Source: DASUAS01 sp963841415 (GTDB taxonomy: Bacteria; Actinomycetota; Acidimicrobiia; IMCC26256; DASPTH01). From it: a stretch of 64,000 nucleotides of DNA. The translations under genes were made by a program, and so were the position numbers. The stretch's first letter is position 1. Each line of letters starts with the position of its first letter. The notes under the pieces are model-generated. The model ran no database searches and had not been told where the DNA came from. It worked only from the letters and a program-made list of their open reading frames with translations. Location of the stretch: positions 1,364,001 to 1,428,000 of the forward strand of contig CAWJCN010000003.1 in the NCBI GenBank assembly GCA_963841415.1, given 5' to 3'. Of the stretch, positions 25,509 to 33,718 are shown piece after piece.

Positions 25509-26203
25509 TGACGACGGTGGTGCTCGTGCACGGTGCGTTCCACGACGGATGGTGCTGGGAGCTGGTGCGCAGTGCGCTCGACGAGCGGGGCGTGCCCAAC
25601 CTGGCGCTCGACCTCCCGTTCACCGGGCTCGACGGCGACGCCGGCGCGGTGCAGGCGCTCCTCGACGCGATCGAAGGCCCGGTCGTGCTGTGTGGTCACT
25701 CCTACGGCGGCATGGTGATCTCGCAGGCCGCGAGCGGACGCGACGACGTCGACCATCTCGTGTACCTGTGCGCGGTGCAGGTCGCCGAGCCCGGCGAGGT
25801 GGCAGCCACGTTCAAGCCGACGTTGCTCATGGAGCACCTCGTGCACGACGAGGGTGTCACCAGCGTCGACGCCGACTACGCGGCCGAGTGCTTCTACCAC
25901 GACTGCGACGCTGCGCTTGCCGCGTCGGCGGTCGACCGTCTCCGCCCCATGGCCAACGGCATCGGACCGGCGCCTGATGCCGAGCCGGTGCGCGCGGCGT
26001 GGATGGACATCCCGTCGACGTACGTCGTGTGCACCGACGACCGGACGGTCCATCCCGACACGCAACGGGAGATGGCGACGCACGCCGACGCGGTCGTGGA
26101 GTGGCACACCAGCCATTCGCCGATGTTGTCGCGTCCCGACCTCGTCGCCGACCTGCTCGCCGACCTGGCCGCGGCGGTGAGCGAGACGGAAGGAGCCCGC
26201 TGA
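25508..26203 (+). CDS. alpha/beta hydrolase (MhpC/esterase-like)
   Basis: A 231-aa protein. VVLVHGAFHDGWCWELV forms the oxyanion HG motif and VVLCGHSYGGMVISQAA the GxSxG elbow (Ser near residue 69). TYVVCTDDRTVHPDTQ contains the acid and WHTSHSPMLSRPD the catalytic His. This is the pattern of the salicylate-esterase/hydroxynitrile-lyase-like group common in actinobacteria. Its ATG overlaps the mini-ORF stop of element A4, and its own TGA overlaps the following gene as TGATG. Confidence 0.88.
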   Translation: MTTVVLVHGAFHDGWCWELVRSALDERGVPNLALDLPFTGLDGDAGAVQALLDAIEGPVVLCGHSYGGMVISQAASGRDDVDHLVYLCAVQVAEPGEVAATFKPTLLMEHLVHDEGVTSVDADYAAECFYHDCDAALAASAVDRLRPMANGIGPAPDAEPVRAAWMDIPSTYVVCTDDRTVHPDTQREMATHADAVVEWHTSHSPMLSRPDLVADLLADLAAAVSETEGAR

Positions 26204-27201
26204 TGGCGACCGTGCAGAGCGTCACCGGACCGATCGACGGCTCCGAGCTCGGGCGCACCCTCGTCCACGAGCACATCCGCATCTCGTACGACGGCGAGAC
26301 GCTCGACCCCACGTACGCGTGGGACCGCGCTGACACCGTCGAGCGTGCCGTCGACAAGATGGGCGAACTGATCGACGCGGGGTTCACCACGTTCGTCGAC
26401 CCGTGTCCGATCGAGCTCGGACGCGACCCGGAGCTCTACGCCGAGATCGCCTCGCGCTCGGGCATGCAGATCGTGTGCACCACCGGCTTCTACACCGAGC
26501 ACAACGGTTGGGGCCTCCCGGTGTACTGGCAGGCGCGTGATCCCGAGGAGATCGCCGAGCTCTACGTGAAGGAGCTCACCGAGGGCATCGCGGGCACCGG
26601 CGGCATCCGGGCCGGCGCGATCAAGGCCGCCACCGGCGTCGAGGTCACCGGCGCCGAGTCGCGGTGCCTCAGCGGTGCAGCGCTCGCCCAGCGCGAGGTG
26701 GGGTGCGCCATCATCACTCACACCGAGAACTCGCGAAACGGCGACGTCCAGCAGGACCTGTTCGCCGACGGGGGCGCCGACCTCGGGCGCGTGCTCATCG
26801 GCCACCAGGACGAACAGACCGAGGTCGCGCCGATCCGCAAGCTGGCCGAGCGCGGCACGTTCGTCGGGATCGACCGCATCGGGCTCGAGATCATCGCACC
26901 CGACGAGCGTCGCGCCGACCACGTCGCCGCGCTGGTCCACGAGGGGTACACGTCGCAGGTCTGCCTGTCGCAGGACCACATCTGCGCGCTCACCGCGCCC
27001 CGGCCGTCGTTCTACGTCCCGCCGGAGCACCGCGAAGCGGCGGCCACGCGCCGTGAGCAGATCGCGTGGCAGGTGTGGCAGCGGCCGTACACCTACATCG
27101 TCACGGACTTCGCGCCCAAGCTCCGCGAGCGCGGCGTCACCGATGCCGACCTCGACACGATCTTCGTCGACAACCCCCGCCGCTTGCTCACAGGGGCGTA
27201 G
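26203..27201 (+). CDS. phosphotriesterase-family metal-dependent hydrolase
   Basis: A 332-aa TIM-barrel hydrolase. LGRTLVHEHIRISY provides the HxH pair and IRAGAIKAATG the bridging, probably carbamylated Lys. IITHTENSRNG and VLIGHQDEQTE provide two further His ligands. FVDNPRRLL is the typical C-terminus. Family members act as lactonases or phosphotriesterases; a natural lactonase role is more likely than organophosphate cleavage. It is translationally coupled to the hydrolase upstream. Confidence 0.88.
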   Translation: MATVQSVTGPIDGSELGRTLVHEHIRISYDGETLDPTYAWDRADTVERAVDKMGELIDAGFTTFVDPCPIELGRDPELYAEIASRSGMQIVCTTGFYTEHNGWGLPVYWQARDPEEIAELYVKELTEGIAGTGGIRAGAIKAATGVEVTGAESRCLSGAALAQREVGCAIITHTENSRNGDVQQDLFADGGADLGRVLIGHQDEQTEVAPIRKLAERGTFVGIDRIGLEIIAPDERRADHVAALVHEGYTSQVCLSQDHICALTAPRPSFYVPPEHREAAATRREQIAWQVWQRPYTYIVTDFAPKLRERGVTDADLDTIFVDNPRRLLTGA

Positions 27202-27318
27202 CCCCAGAGCTCGGCTGCGGCGGCCGGTGAGGCCGGTGCCGCTTCTGGGTATCCGCGGCGGTGCCGCTTCGGCGCGCTCCGGCGCGCCCCGGACTCGATG
27301 TCGAAGGGAGCGACCGTC
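27202..27318 (+). repeat. intercistronic gap with a possible divergent mini-ORF element
   Basis: The gap after the phosphotriesterase-like gene is rich in GCC/GGC blocks and contains a GGGTATCCGCGG core. One mini-ORF read from a GTG inside the gap (VRPVPLLGIRGG...) ends in a TGA at 27320-27322 that overlaps the next gene's ATG as ATGA. The junction is like that of elements A and B, but sequence similarity to them is weak. Confidence 0.35.
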
Positions 27319-28105
27319 ATGACCCGACAGCTCACGATCCCGACCCCGGACAGCCAGCTCTACACGGTCGACACCCCGGGCGGTGCTCCGCCCGTGTTGT
27401 TCGTCAACGGCGCGTTTGCCACGGTCCGGAGCTGGAACCGGGTCATCGACCGCCTCGGGGGCAGGTTCCGCTCGGTCCGATTCGACGCGCGTGCGCGCGG
27501 GAGGTCGGGGGCGTCATCCGACTACTCCGTGCAGGCCACGGTCGACGACGTCGGACAGCGTCATCGCCGCGACGGGGATCGAGCATCCGATCCTCGTGGG
27601 GTGGTCGCACGGCGCCACCATCGCCGTCCGTTACGCCGCCCAGCAGCCTGACCGGGTCGGCGGCTTGGTGCTGATCGACGGCGCCTACCCGATCGCCATG
27701 TTGGACGAGGCCGGCAAGGAGAAGGTGCGCACGCAGTTCCGCCGGTTGGGTTGGCTCATGCGCATCATGGCCGCGTTCGGCCGCTCGGCGCGGATGTCTC
27801 CCGCCGAATCCGCGGAGGTCGTCATCGAGATGGACGCGGTCAACGGCGAGCTCGGGTCCGACTTCGTGGCGTTGCAGTGCCCGGCGCTGTTCATCGTCGG
27901 GACCGGCGCGCACTCCGGTGCGACCGAAGACGAGATGCGGACGGTCCGTGCCGCGGTCACCGCGGCGGAAGCGGACAGCCCACGCGTCTCCGTCTTCGCC
28001 ACGTCGCCCCACAAGCACACGAAGATCCTGAACGAGGACCCCGTCACGGTGGTGGCCGCGATCGAAGCGGTCAGCGAGGAGCGGACCGGCCCGCCGCGGC
28101 CATGA
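27319..28105 (+). CDS. alpha/beta hydrolase, frameshifted near 27553
   Basis: The first frame gives TIPTPDSQLYTVDTPGGAPPVLFVNGAFATVRSWNRVIDRL (NG oxyanion motif) and RFDARARGRS. After one extra base near 27553 the second frame continues with HPILVGWSHGATIAVRYAAQQPDRVGGLVLIDG, the GxSxG elbow, and a C-terminal TSPHKHTKILNEDPV that provides the His. The joined length is about 261 aa. I use the second ATG (27319) because AGGGAG lies 7 bp upstream. The last 35 bp overlap the convergent TIGR03086-like gene. Confidence 0.8.
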
Positions 28106-28655
28106 GTCGTTCGGTCGCCGTCGCATCGGCTGACGTCGGGGCCACCGGCTTGATGAGGTCGTGGTCGCGCGCCGCGTCGGTGCACGTCGCCGCGACCACG
28201 AGCGAGATCGACGGGATCATGTCCGGCGGGAACTCGATCGGGTGGCCGATGCTGGCCGCGAGGTCCCACGCGTGGCACAGCGCGTCGATGATCGCGAAGT
28301 CGATCACCGCCGCGCCCGGAAGCTCCCCGAGCGGGGTGACGTGGGTGGCGTCGAGCACGCCATCGGTGTGCCACATCGCCAGGGCGCGACCGGCCACCTC
28401 GTCCGCGTACCGGGCAAGGTCGCCGTCGTAGGGAACCGCGCCCATGGTCTCCTCGAACGACACGGTTTCGTCGCCCGTGACGAGACCGCCCCAGAACAGC
28501 TGGTTGTTCAGCGCGTGGCTGGCCAGCCGACGGACCGTCCAGGGTTCGCAGTTCGTCACGATGTCCATCTGGTCGTCCCGCAGGTCGACGACCTGCTCCT
28601 GCAGCCCTCGGATCGAGAAGTCGAGGGCGGCCAACGCCTCCGTTGCGTCATGCAT
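28071..28655 (-). CDS. TIGR03086-like DinB-fold (mycothiol-type maleylpyruvate isomerase N-terminal) protein
   Basis: A 194-aa four-helix bundle. LDFSIRGLQEQVVDLRDDQMDIVTNCEPWTVRRLASHALNNQLFW gives the usual 'T.C..W.V..L..H' motif with the first metal-binding His. FAIIDALCHAWDLAASIGHPIEFP gives the H-x3-D-like second cluster. These proteins may bind Zn and mycothiol; the function is unproven. The start at 28655 follows homology. It is convergent and slightly overlapping with the hydrolase. Confidence 0.8.
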   Translation of the reverse strand: MHDATEALAALDFSIRGLQEQVVDLRDDQMDIVTNCEPWTVRRLASHALNNQLFWGGLVTGDETVSFEETMGAVPYDGDLARYADEVAGRALAMWHTDGVLDATHVTPLGELPGAAVIDFAIIDALCHAWDLAASIGHPIEFPPDMIPSISLVVAATCTDAARDHDLIKPVAPTSADATATERLMAAAGRSAPR

Positions 28656-28747
28656 GGATGCTCCCTCCGCGGTCACGCGCACGGTACAGCGTCCACGGTC
28701 GGCGTGTCGCCCGCTCGAGTCTCGTGCGGACGACACGCCGGGTGAGG

Positions 28748-29866
28748 TCAGGTGGTCCCGACCTCGCACTCCTTCGGGTCGATGTGGCCCAGGCTCTTCA
28801 CCACGTTGAACGTGCCACCGTCGGATCGGGCGATGTACATGTTCATGCGCACGTGGTGCTGACCCGGCACCATCTCGGCCGGACCGCCCGGCCCCTGTGC
28901 GATCCGGGCGTGGTCCAGTGCCGTGATGATGTCGTCCTGGTTGAGCGACCCGGCCTCGTTGGCCGCGGCCTCCCAGAACTTCAGCGCCCGGTACGTGCCC
29001 GTGCACGCGCTCCCGGCCGTGAAGAGCGCGCTTCCCGGGAAGAGCCCTTCGTACCGGTTGAGGAGCTCGATGCTGAACGCGTCGTCGACGCTCCGGTAGT
29101 AGTCGAGACACCCGTACAGACCCTCGACCTGCTCCGCCGGGACGAGGTTCAGGAAGTTCTCGTCGAAGTACGTGCACACGACGGTGCCACCCCGTTTTGT
29201 GAACCCGGCGCGGTGCAGCCGCTCGAGGAACGGCGTCAGCCCCGGCGGGACGACCGTGTTGAACACGACCTCGGCGTCCGTCGCCATGATGTCGTCGACG
29301 ACCCGCTCGTAGTCCATGTGGTCCATCGGGAAGTACTCCTCGCCGACGATCTCGCCTCCCCTCGAGGTGACGACCTCGCGCACCTTCTTGTTCAAGGTGT
29401 GGGGCCAGATGTAGTCGGCCGACGGCAGGTAGAACCTCCGTGCTCCGGTCTCCTCCATCAGCCACGGGAAGAGCGGCTCGACCTGCTGCGCCGGCACGGG
29501 ACCCGTGCAGAAGATCAGCGGGTGGCACTCCTGGCCCTCGTACTGCTCCGGGTAGAGGTAGAGCTTCTCGGCCCGGTCGACGACCGGTCCCTTGATGGCC
29601 TGACGGGTCGAGCTGTAGATCCCGCCGACGACGACGTCGACGCCCACGCGCTCGACGAGCTTGGTCGCCACCGCCTCGGCCACCGAATCGTCGGTGGCGC
29701 TGTCCTCGACGAAGAGCTCGACGGGGCGACCCAGCAGGCCGCCGCGCTCGTTGATGTCGTCGATCACCATCTTGGCGACGTTGGCGTTGGCGATCCCCAT
29801 GAAGGAGAGCGGACCGGACTGGTCGGTGATGAGACCGACGCGGGCAGGACGGTTGATCGTGCTCAT
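28748..29866 (-). CDS. AmiC/UrtA-like amide/urea-binding protein without signal peptide
   Basis: A 372-aa type I periplasmic-binding-fold protein: RVGLITDQSGPLSFMGIANANVAKMVIDDINERGGLLGRPVEL, VDVVVGGIYSSTRQAI, LYLYPEQYEGQECHPLIFCTGPVPAQQVEPLFPWL. This matches the UrtA/AmiC/FmdD branch. It starts directly with the first beta-strand and has no signal or lipobox. No permease or ATPase genes accompany it. That favours a cytoplasmic ligand sensor like AmiC rather than a transport receptor. It lies 10 bp downstream of the small barrel protein and close to a large LuxR regulator. Confidence 0.8.
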   Translation of the reverse strand: MSTINRPARVGLITDQSGPLSFMGIANANVAKMVIDDINERGGLLGRPVELFVEDSATDDSVAEAVATKLVERVGVDVVVGGIYSSTRQAIKGPVVDRAEKLYLYPEQYEGQECHPLIFCTGPVPAQQVEPLFPWLMEETGARRFYLPSADYIWPHTLNKKVREVVTSRGGEIVGEEYFPMDHMDYERVVDDIMATDAEVVFNTVVPPGLTPFLERLHRAGFTKRGGTVVCTYFDENFLNLVPAEQVEGLYGCLDYYRSVDDAFSIELLNRYEGLFPGSALFTAGSACTGTYRALKFWEAAANEAGSLNQDDIITALDHARIAQGPGGPAEMVPGQHHVRMNMYIARSDGGTFNVVKSLGHIDPKECEVGTT

Positions 29867-29876
29867 CGTCCGACCC

Positions 29877-30149
29877 TCACGAGCCGTAGGTGCCGAGGAA
29901 GAGCGCGGCCTCGGGCTTGCCGAGGTGTCCGGCTTCCTTCAGGATCGGCGGGACGTCGGGATCGGAGACGAAGCTCGCCCACCCGGCCTCGTCCCAGTCG
30001 AAGAGCACCCAGACGCGGTTCTCTTCGGTCGGGTCGCGGAACACGTTCGCGCCCGTGCTGCCGTGCTCGGCGCGCTTCTCGGCGCCCTTCGTGCTGAAGA
30101 TGTCGAGGAACCGCTCGACGTCCTCGACCTGTGTCGTTGCCAGGATCAT
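29877..30149 (-). CDS. small dimeric alpha/beta-barrel protein (ABM-like)
   Basis: A 90-aa protein: MILATTQVEDVERFLDIFSTKGAEKRAEHGSTGANVFRDPTEENRVWVLFDWDEAGWASFVSDP. The alternating strand-helix-strand pattern with central VWVLFDWD resembles ferredoxin-like stress-responsive or antibiotic-biosynthesis-monooxygenase folds. It likely dimerises. The function is unknown. It is co-transcribed with the AmiC-like gene 10 bp downstream. Confidence 0.65.
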   Translation of the reverse strand: MILATTQVEDVERFLDIFSTKGAEKRAEHGSTGANVFRDPTEENRVWVLFDWDEAGWASFVSDPDVPPILKEAGHLGKPEAALFLGTYGS

Positions 30150-30257
30150 GATCTCCCCTTCGCTGAGGATCCGCAGTGGATCGCTTCGCCGACCGGTTGG
30201 TCAGGCGTCGGGGCTCATTCTCCGGATCCGCAACCGACGCGGCATCGGTAGACCTAC

Positions 30258-33185
30258 CTATTTCTCGGCGGCTCCGGGAGCAACGACGCCGTCGACGACG
30301 TCGTGGGCGACGGCCCATCTGGTTGCCGCGGCTCGGCTCGACACGCCGATCTTCGTGTAGATGTTCTGGATGTGGTGCTCGGCGGTCCTCGTCGAGATGA
30401 ACAACTGCGACGCGATCTCGCCTGCCGTCCTGCCGTCGGACACGAGGCGGAGCACCTCGACCTCGCGTCGGCTCAGGCCTCCTGGTCGTGCCTCGCGCGC
30501 GGGTGGCGTCGGCACGCGCCGCGCCACCTCGATCTGCTGGCGCGCGTAGACGGCGGCGGCGTTCAGGTCGAGCGCCGCGCCCGCCGCCGTCAGCTCCGTG
30601 GCGCGCGCCGTGCCCAGCTCGGCGTCGACGCGATGGCCGAGCGCACCGAGCTCGGGGACGTGCTGGGCGCTCGAGGGCTCGCACGACAGCGCGCCGAGCA
30701 ACATCGCCGCCGGCGCCCACCGGTCGAGGCGCTCGAACAGGGCCGGCACGCTGGCGAGGGTGATGATCAGCTGCGGCACGTTCCCCGCGTGCTGGAACGC
30801 GGTGAGAGCCTCCGCGAACAGCGTCAGCGCGGTCTCGGCCTCGCCGTGCGACGTGTGGAGTCGTGCCGCGTCGCGGGCGAGGAAGCCCTCGAAGAAGTGC
30901 ACGCGGTGCTCGTGGACGAATGCCACGCCTTCGTCCCACGCCGCGAACGCGCGGCGCACGTCGGCCTTCGAGAACGCCATGCCGGCGATCCAGAGCGCAT
31001 ACGCGATCCAGTAGGGGTTCCCCACGGATCGAGCGACTTCGACCGAGTCCTCGGTCAGGGCGAGGGCCTCCTCGATCCGACCACACGACTGCAGGCCGTC
31101 GACGTAGGCGGCCAGTGCGTAGCCGCGCTCGCGGCCGTACCGCTGCGCGACCTCAGCCGTGAGCTCCACGTAGCGATCCAGATCGCCGCAGTAGACGGCA
31201 CCCAGTGCTTCGATGAAGGACGCGTAACCGGGCTCGCACGCCTCGTACCGGGCATCGGTCTCGAGCTCGGTCGCGCGGTGTGCGTGGTCGCGGGCAGTCT
31301 CGGCGCGCCCGGCGAAGCAGGCGTACCCGGCGGCGGTGCAGAGGCGCGGCAGCCGACGGACGTCGGCTGCGGCCGCGAGCGGCAACAGCTCCTCCGTCCA
31401 CGCCAGGGTTTCGAACCGCTGGCTCGAGAACCCGATCAGCGCCGCGTGCGCGGCGACGTCGGTCGCCACGGCTGCGTCGCCGCGGCGCGCGCTCCATCGG
31501 TACGCCGCTCGGAGGTTGCCCAGCTCCACGTCGACCCAGTCGACCGCTTCGCCCCAACCGGGCCCGTCCCACCGTTCCCAGCGCGCGACCGCGGCGGCGG
31601 CGAAGTGCTCGGCGTGCCGGTCGCGCGTCGGTTCCAGTGCACCGGTCTCGGCCAGACGGTCCTCGGCGAACTGCCGGATGGTCTCGAATTGCCGATACCG
31701 CGTGCGCGTCGCGCTGTGGTCGGCGACGACGAGCGATTTGCGGACCAACGAGTCGAGGTGCCGGAGCACCTCGATGTCGTCACCGTGGTCGACGACCGCG
31801 ACCACGCTCGCCAGGTCGAAGCCGCCGGCGAACACGGAGGTGGAGCGGAGCAGGGCCTGCTCGTCGTCGGTCAGGAGGTCGTACGACCACTCGACCGTGT
31901 GGTGAAGCGTGAGCTGACGTTCGGGACCCGGCACCGATCCCTGCAGCAGCCGGAACCGATCGGCGAGCCGATCCCTGACCTCGGGTGCGCTCATCGCGGC
32001 CATGCGGGCCGCCGCCAGTTCGATCCCGAGTGGGAGACCGTCGAGCGTCCCGCAGATCTCGGTCACCGCGGTCGCGGTCTCCGGTTCGCGAAGGCCGAAG
32101 TCGGGCCGCACCGCACGCGCCCGGTCGACGAAGAGGGCGACGGCATCGGACGACTCTCCACCCTCGACCGTGAGGGGAGTGACGGTGAACGCGGCTTCGC
32201 CGTCGACGCCGAGGATCTCGCGTGACGTCGTGAGGATCGTCACGCTCCCGGACGCCGCGAGGATGGCTTCGATCACCGATCCGGCCGCGATCAGCAGGTG
32301 TTCGCAGTTGTCCACGACCACGAGCAACTCCCGACCGCCCAGGGTCTCGGCGATCGTGTCGACGAGGGGCGTGTCGCCCTGGGGCGTGATACCCAGGACG
32401 GTCGCGAACGCCGCCGGGACCGAGGTCGGGTCTCCGACCGACGCCAGCTCGACGATCCACACGCCGTCCGGGAACTCGGCCGCCACCTCGGCGCCGACCT
32501 CCAGCGCCAACCGGGACTTGCCCACGCCGCCGACGCCGGTCAGGGTGACCAGCGGGCAGGCCCGCACGAGCTCCGCGACCTCGGCGACCACCGGCTCTCT
32601 CCCGACGAGCGAGGTCAGCTGCTGGGGGAGGTTCCCGGGGAAGTCGTCGACGCTGCGCAGCACGGGGAAGTCGGCGGGGAGCCCGTCGGCGACCACCTGG
32701 TGCACGGACATGCGTCCATGCCGACCGCGCAGCCGGTGCTCACCCAGCGAGCGCAGCGCCACGGCGTCGCGGAGCAGCACCTCCGTCGCGTCGGACACGA
32801 GCACCTGACCTCCGTGGGCCAGCGACAGCAGTCGTGCGGCGCGGCTCACCGCGCTGCCCACGTAGGTCCGATCACGCTCGACGGCGTCGCCGGTGTGGAG
32901 GCCCATGCGGACCGTGAAGTCGATCATGGCGTCGTCGCGCAGTTGCTCCTGCGCCTCGATCGCGGCGTTCGCCGCGTCGGCCGCACTCGAGAACGCGGCG
33001 GAGACGCCGTCATCGCCGATGCGGAACACGTACCCGCCATGGCGCTCGATCGTTCCCCGCACGATGCCGTCGTGGATCCGCAGGGCGGCGGCCGCGTCGG
33101 TCCGCTCGTCACTCGACGGGCGGGTCGCCTCGTCGATGCCGGTGAACAGGAAGGTCACCGTGCCCTCAGGGCGACCGCGCGGCAT
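30258..33185 (-). CDS. cyclase-like/ATPase/LuxR multidomain transcriptional regulator
   Basis: A 975-aa protein. Residues 9-165 form a class III nucleotide cyclase-like domain: VTFLFTGIDEATRP, RIGDDGVSAAF, VRMGLHTGDA. The metal-binding Asp expected in 'FTD' is Gly16, so activity is doubtful. Residues 190-460 form an NB-ARC/AAA-like ATPase: Walker A GVGGVGKSRLAL near 217-228, Walker B LLVVVDNCEHLL. A helical TPR-like region follows. The C-terminal about 65 residues are a LuxR HTH: LSRREVEVLRLVSDGRTAGEIASQLFIS. I use the ATG at 33183-33185 where homology begins. It probably senses a ligand or partner and activates nearby genes. Confidence 0.87.
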   Translation of the reverse strand: MPRGRPEGTVTFLFTGIDEATRPSSDERTDAAAALRIHDGIVRGTIERHGGYVFRIGDDGVSAAFSSAADAANAAIEAQEQLRDDAMIDFTVRMGLHTGDAVERDRTYVGSAVSRAARLLSLAHGGQVLVSDATEVLLRDAVALRSLGEHRLRGRHGRMSVHQVVADGLPADFPVLRSVDDFPGNLPQQLTSLVGREPVVAEVAELVRACPLVTLTGVGGVGKSRLALEVGAEVAAEFPDGVWIVELASVGDPTSVPAAFATVLGITPQGDTPLVDTIAETLGGRELLVVVDNCEHLLIAAGSVIEAILAASGSVTILTTSREILGVDGEAAFTVTPLTVEGGESSDAVALFVDRARAVRPDFGLREPETATAVTEICGTLDGLPLGIELAAARMAAMSAPEVRDRLADRFRLLQGSVPGPERQLTLHHTVEWSYDLLTDDEQALLRSTSVFAGGFDLASVVAVVDHGDDIEVLRHLDSLVRKSLVVADHSATRTRYRQFETIRQFAEDRLAETGALEPTRDRHAEHFAAAAVARWERWDGPGWGEAVDWVDVELGNLRAAYRWSARRGDAAVATDVAAHAALIGFSSQRFETLAWTEELLPLAAAADVRRLPRLCTAAGYACFAGRAETARDHAHRATELETDARYEACEPGYASFIEALGAVYCGDLDRYVELTAEVAQRYGRERGYALAAYVDGLQSCGRIEEALALTEDSVEVARSVGNPYWIAYALWIAGMAFSKADVRRAFAAWDEGVAFVHEHRVHFFEGFLARDAARLHTSHGEAETALTLFAEALTAFQHAGNVPQLIITLASVPALFERLDRWAPAAMLLGALSCEPSSAQHVPELGALGHRVDAELGTARATELTAAGAALDLNAAAVYARQQIEVARRVPTPPAREARPGGLSRREVEVLRLVSDGRTAGEIASQLFISTRTAEHHIQNIYTKIGVSSRAAATRWAVAHDVVDGVVAPGAAEK

Positions 33186-33618
33186 CCGTGCACGGTAACG
33201 CAGCGCCGAACCGCCTCGGAGTGGCAGTCGACTCACAGGTTGCGTCACCTGACCGCGTAGAACGCGGCTGACTGACGCAACCTTGTTCGTGCGGGAGCTT
33301 GCCCTCGATCTCGACGTCGAGCGTGAAGCTGAGGACGGTGCGGATCAGCACGATCAAGGGAAGCACGCCGACGTTCTCGATCGACGGGTCGACGGCGACG
33401 GTGCGGATGAGGTCGGCGGCGATGAGGATCTCGAGGCTGAGCAGGATGGTGCGCCCCACGAAGCTGCGCATGCACTCGTAGGTGGCGGTACGCGGCTCCT
33501 CGCGGAGGAGCGAGATCCCGGCACGCGCGAAGCCGACCACGAATACCACGACGAGCACCGCGACGCCGACGGCTTCGAAGCCCTGGGCGATGTGGTCCAT
33601 GGTCTCGTTGATCGTCAT
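33166..33618 (-). CDS. DUF1622 membrane protein
   Basis: A 150-aa protein with two or three membrane segments: VGVAVLVVVFVVGFARAG, TILLSLEILIAADLIRTVAVD, and VLPLIVLIRTVLSFTLDVEIEGKLP. The block 'FVGRTILLSLEILIAADLIRT' and the ending 'IEIEGKLP' are typical of DUF1622 (YkgA-like) proteins. The family usually ends shortly after this point. Here about 40 poorly conserved residues follow, read through the palindrome at 33237-33283 and into the LuxR gene start. The tail may be an artefact of a lost stop. Confidence 0.75.
   Translation of the reverse strand: MTINETMDHIAQGFEAVGVAVLVVVFVVGFARAGISLLREEPRTATYECMRSFVGRTILLSLEILIAADLIRTVAVDPSIENVGVLPLIVLIRTVLSFTLDVEIEGKLPHEQGCVSQPRSTRSGDATCESTATPRRFGAALPCTDAARSP
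33237..33283. repeat. 47-bp palindrome (solo)
   Basis: The outer arms AGGTTGCGTCA (33237-33247) and TGACGCAACCT (33273-33283) are exact complements over 11 bp. A 5-nt bubble, an inner stem CCGCG/CGCGG (33253-33257, 33263-33267) and loop TAGAA follow. It lies across the end of the DUF1622 frame, just upstream of the LuxR start. The layout equals that of the palindromes flanking the AbiEi-DUF559 gene, with different sequence. Confidence 0.7.
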
Positions 33619-33718
33619 CGTGGCTCGCCAGGTCGTCGAGATGGGGAGGCACTGGACGACATCTCCGCCGGGTGTCGAGCCGAGGGTTCCTCCTGCCCCC
33701 GATCGGGCACGACACGGT

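Noticed and set aside
28748..29866. A urea or branched-chain amino acid ABC transporter operon.
   Set aside because: Only a binding protein without signal peptide is present; no permease or ATPase genes lie nearby.
28643..30097. Long plus-strand frame opposite the AmiC-like gene; similar long frames opposite ABC-F (44832-46406) and across 59245-62202.
   Set aside because: These are typical antisense frames in GC-rich coding DNA, with His/Arg/Val-rich sequence and no recognisable domain, while the opposite strand has clear family motifs.
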